Below are positions 15,167 through 22,532 of a stretch of 43,372 nt of DNA, piece after piece (position 1 is the first letter of the stretch; each line of letters starts with the position of its first letter). The position numbers and the translations under genes were made by a program. The DNA comes from JACQLN01 sp049274895 (GTDB taxonomy: Bacteria; Patescibacteriota; Minisyncoccia; JACQLN01). The notes under the pieces were generated by a model. It was not told where the DNA came from. It ran no database searches and was given only the letters and a program-made list of their open reading frames with translations. The stretch is taken from positions 1 through 43,372 of the forward strand of contig JBASTM010000003.1 in assembly GCA_049274895.1 (NCBI GenBank). The letters run 5' to 3'.

Positions 15167-15736
15167 ATGGAGTCAAGGTATTTTAACAAACTCGGGCCGA
15201 CCCAGAAGAAAGTGTTGTTGCTTCTCTTAGGAGGAGTGGGTTTGTCTTTGGCCGGATCCCCTCAAAGATATTTTGGTGTTATCAAAAGCGTGGCCGACGA
15301 GTGGCGTAAGATTAACGAGAACTCTTTGAAACGAGCCATAAAAACTCTTTATCAATCGCGGCTTATAGAAACCAAAGAACATCCCAATGGTTCTATGACG
15401 GTGGTTCTTTCCGAAAACGGCAAAAGAAAAGCGTTAAGCTATAACATGGATACCATGACAGTCAAAAAACCATCAACATGGGACGGCCGGTGGCGTATGG
15501 TTATGTTTGATATTCCCGACAAAAGGAAAAAAGAGCGAGAAGTTCTAAGATCGCTGCTTAAACAATTGGGCTTTGTTCAATACCAAGAAAGCGCTTTTAT
15601 TATACCTTATAAGTGTAAAAATGAGATAGATTACGTGGTGGAGTTCTATAATCTTAGACCTCATGTAAGGTTATTGGAAGTTAATTCTTTTGATGATGAT
15701 CTGGCTTTTAAGAAACATTTTGGCCTGATTGCCTAG
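15167..15736 (+). CDS. PaaX-like regulator with C-terminal Cas2-like domain
   Basis: 189 aa. The N-terminal half is a winged-helix-like region (VADEWRKINENSLKRAIKTLYQSRLIETKEHPNGSMTVVLSENGKRKAL). The C-terminal half is a ferredoxin-like Cas2-type domain (WRMVMFDIPDKRKKEREVLRSLLKQLGFVQYQESAFIIPYKCKNEIDYVVEFYNLRPHVRLLEV). Such proteins are often labelled Cas2, but no other cas gene or CRISPR array is visible, so a transcriptional regulator or nuclease of the PaaX type is more likely. It is divergent from the parS-bearing gene. Confidence 0.75.
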   Translation: MESRYFNKLGPTQKKVLLLLLGGVGLSLAGSPQRYFGVIKSVADEWRKINENSLKRAIKTLYQSRLIETKEHPNGSMTVVLSENGKRKALSYNMDTMTVKKPSTWDGRWRMVMFDIPDKRKKEREVLRSLLKQLGFVQYQESAFIIPYKCKNEIDYVVEFYNLRPHVRLLEVNSFDDDLAFKKHFGLIA

Positions 15737-15855
15737 ATTTTCTGCTGATTTCGTTGGTTGTTTCGTCGGTTGTTAAAACTTTTTTCATTTCAAAGCTGCA
15801 GCATGAGAATGGAGAGAGAGGAGAGAGAGGGGGGAGGAGAATGTAGCTAATTAAG
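15737..15855. other. Spacer with purine-rich low-complexity tract
   Basis: Between the PaaX-like stop and tRNA-Ile. 15808-15840 is almost pure G/A (repeats of GGAGAGAGA), otherwise nothing recognised. Confidence 0.6.
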
Positions 15856-15929
15856 TGGGCGTGCCTGGACTCGAACCAGGAACCGCAGAGGTATAAGCTC
15901 TGTGCTCTAACCAATTGAGCTACACGCCC
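15856..15929 (-). tRNA. tRNA-Ile (anticodon UAU)
   Basis: On the minus strand the acceptor GGGCGTG pairs perfectly with CACGCCC; D-arm GCTC...GAGC; anticodon stem CAGAG/CTCTG with loop CTTATAC, anticodon TAT; T-arm CCTGG-TTCGAGT-CCAGG. CCA is not encoded. It reads AUA directly, unlike the common CAU tRNA that needs lysidine. Confidence 0.95.
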
Positions 15930-15984
15930 CCACCTATGTTTAACACTGTAGCTAAAAAAAGATTATTCTTCAAGGATTGATAAA

Positions 15985-16018
15985 AAAATCCCCGAGCATG
16001 CGATCGCATGCTCGGGGA
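15985..16018 (-). terminator. Terminator of the PQ-loop-like gene
   Basis: Stem CCCCGAGCATGC-gatc-GCATGCTCGGGG; the minus strand continues with a T-run (ATTTTTTT). Confidence 0.9.
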
Positions 16019-16027
16019 ATGTGGTTT

Positions 16028-16639
16028 TTATCGAAGTTCACCTCCTTCTTCGGTCAGGTCTCGGGAGTTTCGGGAGGCTCTCGAAAATGATGGGCGGATG
16101 TAGAGAAGGTACATGATGAAAGTTTCTGTTGTCAGAAACGTTACCGACTGGGAAGCATCGGCAAAGGCCCAGCGCTTAATGCCGAGGACGGCGCAGATGC
16201 AGGAGGCCCAGAACAGCGTCCAGGCCAGTTTGTTTTCCCGGCTCGGATCTTTCCAGATCGAGGCGAATGTTGGTATGGAACCAATAACCACGATTACCTG
16301 GCTGGTTACGATTCCGAGCACTGGGTTTTCGAATGTGAACCAGAGTGCAAGTCCCAGCGTCGCGCCGGCAAAGCAGAACTTGTCGAGTCTGGTCCAACCC
16401 GGTATTCCGTACTTTATAGTCAGGCCCAAAACCGAAAGATCGCCAATAGTGACTGCCACACTCAATCCATTGACCGCTTTTTCTAAGAACATCCCTGTAA
16501 GCGTGATGATGCTCAAGATTGTCCAGATGATCCATGATGCTTTGACTGGTTGAGCTTCTTTTTTCAGGATGGCGCGGATATATGGTACGTATCCGGCCAG
16601 CCAGATGATACCGGATAGGATGGAGAGTGTCTCTTTCAC
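16028..16639 (-). CDS. Small polytopic membrane protein with duplicated PQ-loop-like repeat
   Basis: 203 aa from GTG at 16639, chosen because AGGAGG lies 5 bases upstream; the longer frame upstream is not needed. About seven TM helices are visible. Two similar halves contain a TM-proline-loop pattern: WLAGYVPYIRAILKKEAQPVKASWIIW and IGSIPTFASIWKDPSRENKLAWTLFW, resembling PQ-loop/SWEET-type transporters. The substrate is unknown. It is a stand-alone unit with promoter TTGACA-N17-TACAAT and its own terminator, typical of the accessory cassettes in this window. Confidence 0.7.
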   Translation of the reverse strand: MKETLSILSGIIWLAGYVPYIRAILKKEAQPVKASWIIWTILSIITLTGMFLEKAVNGLSVAVTIGDLSVLGLTIKYGIPGWTRLDKFCFAGATLGLALWFTFENPVLGIVTSQVIVVIGSIPTFASIWKDPSRENKLAWTLFWASCICAVLGIKRWAFADASQSVTFLTTETFIMYLLYIRPSFSRASRNSRDLTEEGGELR

Positions 16640-16689
16640 CTTTTCCTCCTCTTGGAAGATACGATTTTGGATAGAAGGATCTATTATTA

Positions 16690-16718
16690 ATTGTAGCAAA
16701 TATATATATATTTGTCAA
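16690..16718 (-). promoter_or_regulatory. Promoter of the PQ-loop-like gene
   Basis: Minus strand TTGACA (16713-16718), 17-bp spacer, TACAAT (16690-16695); preceded by CTCATA. Confidence 0.85.
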
Positions 16719-16746
16719 TATGAGGAAAATCAGCTGTTTAAGCCAA

Positions 16747-16776
16747 CCAAAAACTCCCCCTAAGGGGAGTTTTTGG
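16747..16776 (-). terminator. Terminator of ftsH
   Basis: 13-bp stem CCAAAAACTCCCC-ctaa-like loop-GGGGAGTTTTTGG directly after the ftsH stop. A/T arms make it usable in both directions. Confidence 0.85.
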
Positions 16777-16797
16777 TATCAAATAAGTCAGAATCGT

Positions 16798-18633
16798 TTA
16801 AGCCGCGGCGCCGGAGATCTGCATGCTTTTCATTAATTCCTCAAACTCGCGCTGTTCGATGGTTTCTTTTTCTATCAGCACTTGGGCGATTTTATTGAGT
16901 GCGCTCCTTTTTTCTTTTACGATTTTAAGCGCGGTTTTGTAGGCCTTGTCTATGAACTTGGCTACCTCCGCGTCTATTTTAGCGGCCACATTTTCGGAAT
17001 AGTTGCGTTGTTCGGAAAGTTCCTTGCCTAAAAACACCAACCGCTCTTTGTCGCCGAAAGTAACTGGACCCATTTTTTCCGACATCCCGTATTCGGTCAC
17101 AATGCGCCGCGCCAAATCGGAAGCGATTTTAAGATCGGAACACGGCCCGGTGGTGACATCATTAAAGACCGTTCTTTCGGCCGCGTAGCCACCCAAGAGG
17201 GTGGCCAGTTCGTCTATAAATTTTGTTTTGGAATAAAAATTTATTTCTTCACTAGGCAATTTTAAGGTATAGCCGCCCGCGCGCCCGCGCGAGATTATGG
17301 AGATTTTATGCACCGGATCGGCTTGAGGCAAAGAAGATGCCACTAAAGCGTGGCCGGCTTCGTGAAAAGCCACGATCTCTTTTTCTTTAGGTGAATAAAC
17401 CTTGCTTCTTCGTTCCGGGCCCAGCATCACTTTTTCTATGGATTCGGCCAAGTCGGTTTGAGTGACTTCTTTTTGGTTGCGGCGCGCGGCTAAAATAGCG
17501 GCTTCGTTTGTTAAGTTGGCCAGATCGGCGCCGCTAAAACCGGGCGTGCGTTCGGCTATTTTTCTCAGGTTCACATCTTGGCTCAAAGGTTTGCCGAGAA
17601 CATGTATTTTCAAAATTTCTTCGCGATTTTTAATGTCGGGCTCGTCAATAATGACCCGGCGATCAAAGCGGCCCGGGCGCAGCAGGGCCGGATCCAGAAT
17701 GTCGGGCCGGTTGGTGGCGGCCACGACGATGACATTGGTATCGCGCTCAAAGCCGTCCATCTCCACCAAAATCTGGTTTAGGGTTTGCTCGCGCTCGTCG
17801 TGCCCGCCGCCCAAACCGGCGCCGCGGTGGCGGCCCACCGCGTCGATTTCGTCTATAAACACAATGGCCGGGGCGTGCTTTTTGGCGTTTCTAAAAAGAT
17901 CTCTCACCCTAGAGGCGCCCACGCCCACGAACATTTCCACAAACTCCGAACCGGAAATATGAAAAAAAGGCACACTGGCTTCGCCGGCTACGGCCCGGGC
18001 CATAAGGGTTTTGCCGGTGCCGGGCGCTCCGATTAAAATAACGCCGCGGGGAATTTTGGCGCCCATGCTTAAAAACTTGCCGGGGCTTTTCAAAAACTCC
18101 ACCACTTCTTTTAATTCTTCTTTGGCCTCCTGGGCGCCGGCCACGTCTTTGAAGGTTATTTTCTCTTTAGTGGGATCAAATATCTTGGCTTGCGAAGCGC
18201 CGAAGCTGAAAGCCTGGGTTTGGCCGGCTTTGGCTTGGCGGAACATAAACCAAAAGAAAAGCAATATCAACAAAAAAGGCAGAATAACCGGCAGAATGTT
18301 AATTAAAAAGTAACCCAGTCCGCTTTCGGTTTTTACCTGAATATCCAAAGCGCTTATGTTTTTTTCTGGTACGCCCAAATTCTTTAAGCTATCTAAAAAC
18401 GAACCGGCTGGCTCTTTGTAAACCACGGCGGCGGAATTGTCGGCCAAGGTCAGTGTCACTTTATCGCCGCTGATGAGCGCTTTTTTAACCTGATTTTCTT
18501 TGACTTGGAGCGCCAGTTCCGACAGGGAAATTACTTTCTCTTTTTTGAAAACGTCGGCCGCGCCCGAGAAAAGTGAAACCAGCACGATAAAGATCACCAA
18601 GGCGAAAAGTATGTTTTTTAATACATCCTTCAT
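16798..18633 (-). CDS. ftsH: ATP-dependent zinc metalloprotease FtsH
   Basis: 611 aa membrane-bound AAA+ protease for quality control of membrane and short-lived proteins. TM1 (about 7-24), extracytoplasmic domain, TM2 (about 105-128), Walker A GAPGTGKT (about 202-209), Walker B VFIDEID, second-region-of-homology NVIVVAATNRPDILDPALLRPGRFDR, zinc motif HEAGH (about 424). Complete, with a short C-terminal tail. It is downstream of and parallel to the S1-domain gene (28 bp apart), and followed by its terminator. Confidence 0.97.
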   Translation of the reverse strand: MKDVLKNILFALVIFIVLVSLFSGAADVFKKEKVISLSELALQVKENQVKKALISGDKVTLTLADNSAAVVYKEPAGSFLDSLKNLGVPEKNISALDIQVKTESGLGYFLINILPVILPFLLILLFFWFMFRQAKAGQTQAFSFGASQAKIFDPTKEKITFKDVAGAQEAKEELKEVVEFLKSPGKFLSMGAKIPRGVILIGAPGTGKTLMARAVAGEASVPFFHISGSEFVEMFVGVGASRVRDLFRNAKKHAPAIVFIDEIDAVGRHRGAGLGGGHDEREQTLNQILVEMDGFERDTNVIVVAATNRPDILDPALLRPGRFDRRVIIDEPDIKNREEILKIHVLGKPLSQDVNLRKIAERTPGFSGADLANLTNEAAILAARRNQKEVTQTDLAESIEKVMLGPERRSKVYSPKEKEIVAFHEAGHALVASSLPQADPVHKISIISRGRAGGYTLKLPSEEINFYSKTKFIDELATLLGGYAAERTVFNDVTTGPCSDLKIASDLARRIVTEYGMSEKMGPVTFGDKERLVFLGKELSEQRNYSENVAAKIDAEVAKFIDKAYKTALKIVKEKRSALNKIAQVLIEKETIEQREFEELMKSMQISGAAA

Positions 18634-18661
18634 AATCTACTACTTAATCACCTTATTTATT

Positions 18662-19810
18662 TTAAGTCAAGGGAGGGATAGAGTTGTCCTCCGAAAGGTT
18701 TGGTTTTAATTCAAAAGCCGGCTGTAAAGCCAATTTGTATTCTTTGGGCTCTAGGGTAGTTACCTTAAAAGGATAACTCTGGCCCAGTTTTATGGCCGCA
18801 GTCATATCTTGATAGGTTTTGAATTCGGAAACGTGGGCTAGCCCCTGGATTTCGGCATCCAATTTAACGAAGGCGCCGAAGGGATTAAATTTGACCACCG
18901 TGCCCGTAACCTCATCGCCTTTTTTGTATTTATTCTCCACACTGTCCCAGGGGTTGGGCTTTAAGGCCTTGAGTGAAAGTGAAATTTTGTCGTGGCCGAT
19001 ATCAATAATCTGGGCTTGTATTTTTTCGCCGATTTTCAAAACATCGCTTGGTTTTTCCACCAATTGCCAGCCAATTTCCGAGATATGGATCAAGCCCTCA
19101 ATGCCGTTAAAAGTTATAAAGGCGCCGAAATTAACCAAACCCGAAACCTCTCCGGCAACTGTGTCGCCGACCTGGTAACTAGCCAGTTTGGTTTCCAATT
19201 CTTTAGAAGCTTTGGCTTTTTCGGACAGGATGACCTTGGCATTTTTTTGGTCGTAATCCAAAACTTTAACTATCAGCGTCTGACCGATAAATTTTTTTAG
19301 CAGTTTCAAGATTTCCTCTTTGTCGCCGCCCTCCACATGGGGGTAGTGGACGCTAGAGAGTTGAGAAACCGGCAAAAAAGCATCCAAACCGCCTAGTTGA
19401 GTAACCAAACCGCCGCGGTTGGCGCCGCTGATTTTAACTTCTACGGTTTGGCCGCTTAGTTTTAGAGTTTTGATTTCTTCCCAAGATTGGTCCAGCGAAG
19501 CCTGGGTCAGCGAAACCTCCACGTAGCCGTCTTTGTTTTCCAACTCTATTATTTTTACCGTCAAAACATCGCTTTTTTTGATGTCTTGAAAGTTGTTGTT
19601 GGAGGCCTCAATTTCGGTTTTATACAAAACAGCCGTTCTAAAATTGTTAAGATCCAAGTAGATTCTGTTGCGGGCTTTTTCTATAACCGTGCCCGGCATA
19701 ACATCACCCTCTTTAGGCAGGGCCAAAGGGACGTTTTTTTCCTGAAGCAATTCTTTCATGGTGATCGTTGGGGGGCTGGCCACCGCAGCATTGTTCAATT
19801 CATTTTCCAT
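18662..19810 (-). CDS. rpsA: S1-domain protein (ribosomal protein S1-like), four S1 repeats
   Basis: 382 aa with four S1 OB-folds: PGTVIEKARNRIYLDLNNF (about 40-105), VEVKISGANRGGLVTQLGGLDAFLPVSQL (about 125-195), GEVSGLVNFGAFITFNGIEGLIHISEIGW (about 215-280) and GTVVKFNPFGAFVKLDAEIQGLAHVSEF (about 300-365). It is shorter than the six-domain proteobacterial S1 and similar to four-domain forms. It likely helps mRNA binding on the ribosome. Promoter TTGCCT-N17-TATAGT is close upstream. Confidence 0.9.
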   Translation of the reverse strand: MENELNNAAVASPPTITMKELLQEKNVPLALPKEGDVMPGTVIEKARNRIYLDLNNFRTAVLYKTEIEASNNNFQDIKKSDVLTVKIIELENKDGYVEVSLTQASLDQSWEEIKTLKLSGQTVEVKISGANRGGLVTQLGGLDAFLPVSQLSSVHYPHVEGGDKEEILKLLKKFIGQTLIVKVLDYDQKNAKVILSEKAKASKELETKLASYQVGDTVAGEVSGLVNFGAFITFNGIEGLIHISEIGWQLVEKPSDVLKIGEKIQAQIIDIGHDKISLSLKALKPNPWDSVENKYKKGDEVTGTVVKFNPFGAFVKLDAEIQGLAHVSEFKTYQDMTAAIKLGQSYPFKVTTLEPKEYKLALQPAFELKPNLSEDNSIPPLT

Positions 19811-19818
19811 GGTTAGAA

Positions 19819-19847
19819 ACTATATCAAAATGTTGCGGTAAAGGCAA
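19819..19847 (-). promoter_or_regulatory. Promoter of the S1-domain gene
   Basis: Minus strand TTGCCT (19842-19847), 17 bp, TATAGT (19819-19824); ATG at 19810. Confidence 0.6.
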
Positions 19848-19849
19848 AT

Positions 19850-19875
19850 AAAGACCCCCGACCTGGCGTCGGGGG
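19850..19875 (-). terminator. Terminator of the small cysteine-rich gene
   Basis: CCCCCGAC-ctggc-GTCGGGGG (19855-19875); on the minus strand followed by TCTTTATTT. Confidence 0.8.
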
Positions 19876-19942
19876 CGGAATGAGTCAAAGACTCGTCAGG
19901 CCCGCATTCTCCACCGGCTCTCGTCTTTCTGGCTAGATAATA

Positions 19943-20173
19943 TTAAGGTGGCGGCGGCAATTGGAGATGGGCCTCGCATCCCGGGCAGATGAAAGAAGAT
20001 CCATCTCCATCAGTTGGACTTCTCACACAGTCCAGGCAAAACTCCAGGCGGCACAAAGAACATCGGAAGTTTATTATAACCACCGTCTTACCCAAAACGG
20101 CGGCAATATCCCTACCTTTCAAAGAGCCACAATTCTTACACTCGCGGTTGGGTAAAACCACAGCGTAAGCCAT
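19943..20173 (-). CDS. Small cysteine-rich (zinc-ribbon) protein
   Basis: 76 aa. Three CxxC pairs (CKNCG, CSLC, CPGC) plus a CLDC group suggest two zinc knuckles; the tail is LQLPPPP. It starts at ATG after GGAGGT, a strong Shine-Dalgarno. No family recognised; it could be a zinc-binding regulator or structural knuckle. Single-gene cassette with its own promoter (TTGACA at 20236-20241 minus) and a GC-rich terminator. Confidence 0.7.
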   Translation of the reverse strand: MAYAVVLPNRECKNCGSLKGRDIAAVLGKTVVIINFRCSLCRLEFCLDCVRSPTDGDGSSFICPGCEAHLQLPPPP

Positions 20174-20211
20174 AACGGTTACCTCCGGCGATTGATTGTC
20201 TAACTTTATAT

Positions 20212-20272
20212 AATTTACTATGTTAATATATCTATTGTCAATAGTGAGAAAAAAAGAGGGGTGTGGTAATAT
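20212..20272. promoter_or_regulatory. Divergent promoter block, copy 1
   Basis: Minus: TTGACA (20236-20241) with TAAATT (20212-20217) for the cysteine-rich gene. Plus: conserved block TGTCAATAGTGAG followed by A-rich then GGGGTGTGG and TAATAT (20267-20272), 8 bp before the ATG at 20281. The same block occurs at 21262 and 21809, in part at 32911, and inverted at 43217. Confidence 0.65.
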
Positions 20273-20280
20273 ATCTACTT

Positions 20281-20505
20281 ATGAATGGGGCTACAACTAA
20301 AAATAAAACAGAAATAACTCCATTAAGCGTCAATAAGATACGCCGATTGTTTAGTGTTGGTTCTGAAATCACTGAATTGGCAGAGGAGGTTTTAGAAGAA
20401 TTAGGAGAGTATAAACAGGAATTTTTGTTAGGGCTTGAGAAATCTGTTAAAGAAGCTAAGGGCGGGAAGCTTAAAAAGATTAAATCGTTAAAGGACCTTA
20501 AATAG
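20281..20505 (+). CDS. Putative antitoxin of a RelE-type pair
   Basis: 74 aa from ATG 20281; a GTG 18 bp upstream lies within the promoter. Helical and charged (RRLFSVGSEITELAEEVLEELGEYKQEFLLGLEKSVKEAKGGKLKKIKSLKDL), ending in a lysine-rich tail. No DNA-binding domain is recognised with certainty. Position 17 bp before a RelE-like toxin gene and the tail pattern seen in RelB-like antitoxins support the role. It has a nearly leaderless promoter. Confidence 0.65.
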   Translation: MNGATTKNKTEITPLSVNKIRRLFSVGSEITELAEEVLEELGEYKQEFLLGLEKSVKEAKGGKLKKIKSLKDLK

Positions 20506-20522
20506 GGTCCTTTTTAAGTCGT

Positions 20523-20786
20523 ATGCGGAATGTTTTCGCAACGTCACAATTTAGAAAAGATCTGGCTGAAGTTTCTAGAGATATTTTTACCAAAACCGAT
20601 GCGGTTTTATCTGTGTTGAAGTCAAATCCAGTGGATGTTTCGCTTAAGTCTAAAAAATTAAAAATTGGCACAGATTTATGGCGGGTTAGAATTGGAACGC
20701 ATCGTTTAGTTTACTCATTTAATAAATATTCCTTGATATTATTGCGAATCCGTCACCGCAAAGATGTTTACAGGGGCCTAGAATAA
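20523..20786 (+). CDS. RelE/ParE-family toxin
   Basis: 87 aa. The typical fold signature is TSQFRKDLAEV near the N-terminus, LKIGTDLWRVRIGTHRLVYSF in the middle and ILLRIRHRKDVYRGL at the end, as in RelE/YafQ mRNA interferases or ParE. Basic residues Lys/Arg in the core and the C-terminal HRKDVYR fit a ribosome-dependent mRNase. Second gene of a two-gene unit. Confidence 0.85.
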   Translation: MRNVFATSQFRKDLAEVSRDIFTKTDAVLSVLKSNPVDVSLKSKKLKIGTDLWRVRIGTHRLVYSFNKYSLILLRIRHRKDVYRGLE

Positions 20787-20812
20787 AAAAAGACCCCGAC
20801 GTGATGTCGGGG
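20787..20812 (-). terminator. Terminator of the 20891 gene
   Basis: CCCCGAC-gtgat-GTCGGGG with minus-strand TCTTTTTTT beyond it. Confidence 0.85.
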
Positions 20813-20890
20813 GTGGTGGGGTTGATTTCGTCTGGACCGGTATTCCTTTTGGCCAGAAGAGGGTCTTTCTGGGTTTTAAGGAGCGACAAT

Positions 20891-21187
20891 TCACTCTGCT
20901 GCCACGATAAGCAGATGCGGTGGAATCGCCTCGCAGGGGACTGTAGCCAGAGCTGGTCCTGGTCCACCCAGAGCTGGTCCATCATGACCGCTGTCGCCCC
21001 AGTAATAGGCAAAACAGATGTCGGTTCGCGGATCTTTGATGTACAGGATTTCTTTGACAACCAAATTCGCAGTACTCTGATGGTGAAATTGTTGTGCGCT
21101 CTGGGTTTCTGCTGGCGTTTGGTACAAGTATACGGCGAGTGCCAGCACGACCACAGCCGTAGTAGCAAGTGCGTATGCCTTATTCAC
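20891..21187 (-). CDS. Small N-terminally anchored extracytoplasmic protein
   Basis: 98 aa from GTG (AAAGGAG upstream). One TM helix or uncleaved signal (about 4-22, AYALATTAVVVLALAVYLY), then a short extracytoplasmic domain with DPRTDICFAYYWGDSGHDGPALGGPGPALATVPCEAIPP. The DPRT-x-CFAY ... VPCE arrangement with two cysteines looks conserved, but I cannot name the family. Single-gene cassette: promoter TTGACA-N17-TACAAT and GC-rich terminator. Confidence 0.7.
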   Translation of the reverse strand: MNKAYALATTAVVVLALAVYLYQTPAETQSAQQFHHQSTANLVVKEILYIKDPRTDICFAYYWGDSGHDGPALGGPGPALATVPCEAIPPHLLIVAAE

Positions 21188-21238
21188 AATTACAACTCCT
21201 TTTGAAAGGTGTTTGGAAAGGAACTTAACCTATCTTTA

Positions 21239-21298
21239 ATTGTAGCAAATATATACTGTCTTGTCAATAGTGAGAAAAAAGAAGGGGTGTGATAGAGT
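21239..21298. promoter_or_regulatory. Divergent promoter block, copy 2
   Basis: Minus: TTGACA (21262-21267)-N17-TACAAT (21239-21244) for the 20891 gene. Plus: TGTCAATAGTGAG block and TAGAGT (21293-21298), 9 bp before the hicB start at 21308; spacing TAGTGA-N19-(-10) is the same as in copies 1 and 3. Confidence 0.7.
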
Positions 21299-21307
21299 TT
21301 TATTGTT

Positions 21308-21565
21308 ATGGAAACTACTTACACTTATCGAATTATTATAGAACCCGACGAAAACGGCACTTTCCATGGCTATGTGCCGGCTCTGCCGGGTTGTCATACT
21401 TGGGGCAAAACTCTAACGTCTACTAGGGAAAATATCCGAGACGCTATAGATGTTTATTTGCGCAGTCTGCAAGCTGATGGCGAGATTATTCCGGAAGATA
21501 AAGGCGTTGAGATTGTAGAAACTATTAAAATTTATTCGGGAAAGAAATCTCCGGTTCATGTCTAA
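21308..21565 (+). CDS. hicB: HicB-family antitoxin
   Basis: 85 aa, single partial RNase H-like HicB domain: YRIIIEPDENGTFHGYVPALPGCHTWGKTLTSTRENIRDAIDVYL. It neutralises HicA. The C-terminal DNA-binding domain of longer HicB proteins is missing, so autoregulation would need another route. It overlaps hicA by 8 bp and its promoter predicts a leader of only a few nucleotides. Confidence 0.9.
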   Translation: METTYTYRIIIEPDENGTFHGYVPALPGCHTWGKTLTSTRENIRDAIDVYLRSLQADGEIIPEDKGVEIVETIKIYSGKKSPVHV

Positions 21566-21788
21566 ATTGCCGGTTATCAGGCATCGGCAACTCATTAAAG
21601 TTTTGAAGGGACTCGGTTTTTTGGAGCACCCCGAACGGGGAAGCTCTCATTTGATTTTTAAGCATTCCGACGGAAGAATGACTACAGTGGCGCGCCACAC
21701 CGGAGATTTCCCTCGAGGCACTCTGCGGGGTATTCTTCATGATATTGGAATTTCTCCAGAGGAATTTGTGAGGTTACTCAAAAAATAA
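21558..21788 (+). CDS. hicA: HicA-family mRNA interferase toxin
   Basis: 76 aa, dsRNA-binding-like fold: MSKLPVIRHRQLIKVLKGLGFLEHPERGSSHLIFKHSDGRMTTVARHTG, with the catalytic His in the GSSHLIF motif, then PRGTLRGILHDIGIS. It cleaves mRNA when free of HicB. Order antitoxin-toxin. Confidence 0.92.
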   Translation: MSKLPVIRHRQLIKVLKGLGFLEHPERGSSHLIFKHSDGRMTTVARHTGDFPRGTLRGILHDIGISPEEFVRLLKK

Positions 21789-21808
21789 AATCCAATCATA
21801 GACATTTA

Positions 21809-21845
21809 TGTCAATAGTGAGAAAAAAGAAGGGGTGTGGTAAAAT
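21809..21845 (+). promoter_or_regulatory. Promoter block copy 3, without a leftward cassette
   Basis: TGTCAATAGTGAG, A-rich tract, GGGGTGTGG and TAAAAT (21840-21845), upstream of the MBL-like gene. The inverse TTGACA is present but no leftward gene or usable -10 follows, since hicA ends just to the left. Confidence 0.6.
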
Positions 21846-21861
21846 TTTGATGCAATTAAAA

Positions 21862-21902
21862 TAGGTCCTATAGGACCCATAAGACCAATAGGACTTATAG
21901 GT
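21862..21902. repeat. 9-bp-period repeat R2 before the MBL-like gene
   Basis: Direct run TAGGTCCTA, TAGGACCCA, TAAGACCAA, TAGGACTTA ending at the start codon. Confidence 0.85.
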
Positions 21903-22481
21903 ATGAATTTGTTTTGGTACGGGCAAAATTCAGTAGGCATAGACAGCGGGGGGCACTCGTTGGTAGTGGATCCTTTGGATTTGGAAAAAGAATTAAAGTC
22001 GGCCAAGGCGGCTTCGGTGGTGCTGTTATCGCCAGCCCGCGAAGTCAAAGCGCCCGCTAAAACCAACTCGTTTATTGTAAATAACCCCGGTGAATACGAT
22101 GTTAAGGGCTTTTTTGTATTGGGCTTAGGCGATTTCGGCGGCGGCACTGTTTATATAATAGAAACCGAGAGTATTAGAATTTGTTATCTAGCGGGTTTGG
22201 ACCAAGAGCTTTCCGACGCCCAACTGGAAAGCTTGTCGGATGTTGATGTTTTGGTTATAGACGTGGGCGAAACCGGCGAGCAAAACGAGACCGCTTCTAA
22301 AATAGTGGGTCAAATAGAGCCGAGAATTATCGTGCCCATGGGCTATGACGCCGCCAAAAAACCATCAACCTTTTTAAAAGAAATGGGCGCTTCCGAGGCG
22401 GAGCCAAAGAACAAGTTAAACATCAAGAAGAAAGACCTGCCGCAGGAGGAAACGGAGGTAGTGGTGTTGAATGCGGTCTAG
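21903..22481 (+). CDS. Metallo-beta-lactamase-fold protein lacking metal ligands
   Basis: 192 aa. The fold is suggested by MNLFWYGQNSVGIDSGGHSLVVDP at the start, VVLLSP, NNPGEYDVKGFFVLGL, GTVYIIETESIRICYLAGLDQELSDAQLESLSDVDVLVIDVG and EPRIIVPMGYD, the order seen in UlaG-like/YtkL hydrolases. The HxHxDH metal motif expected after VVLLSP is replaced by AREVKA, so it is probably non-catalytic. It starts directly after an R2 repeat and is the first gene of a rightward string through gyrA. Confidence 0.7.
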   Translation: MNLFWYGQNSVGIDSGGHSLVVDPLDLEKELKSAKAASVVLLSPAREVKAPAKTNSFIVNNPGEYDVKGFFVLGLGDFGGGTVYIIETESIRICYLAGLDQELSDAQLESLSDVDVLVIDVGETGEQNETASKIVGQIEPRIIVPMGYDAAKKPSTFLKEMGASEAEPKNKLNIKKKDLPQEETEVVVLNAV

Positions 22482-22530
22482 CGCGACACCAATATACAAA
22501 TGCGCACGAATTAGTGGATTAGCATCGCGC
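22478..22530 (+). repeat. Intergenic repeat R1, copy 2
   Basis: Starts at the stop codon (TCTAGCGCGACACCAATA) and ends TTAGCATCGCGC two bases before the next ATG. A short version of copy 3. Confidence 0.85.
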
Positions 22531-22532
22531 CA

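Noticed and set aside
15167..15736. CRISPR-Cas system based on the Cas2-like protein
   Set aside because: No direct-repeat/spacer array and no cas1 or effector genes are visible anywhere in the window.
16640..16699. 20-residue extension of the PQ-loop-like protein
   Set aside because: It overlaps the promoter -10 and Shine-Dalgarno; GTG at 16639 is the supported start.
20263..20280. GTG start for the putative antitoxin
   Set aside because: It lies within the -10 region; ATG at 20281 fits the promoter.
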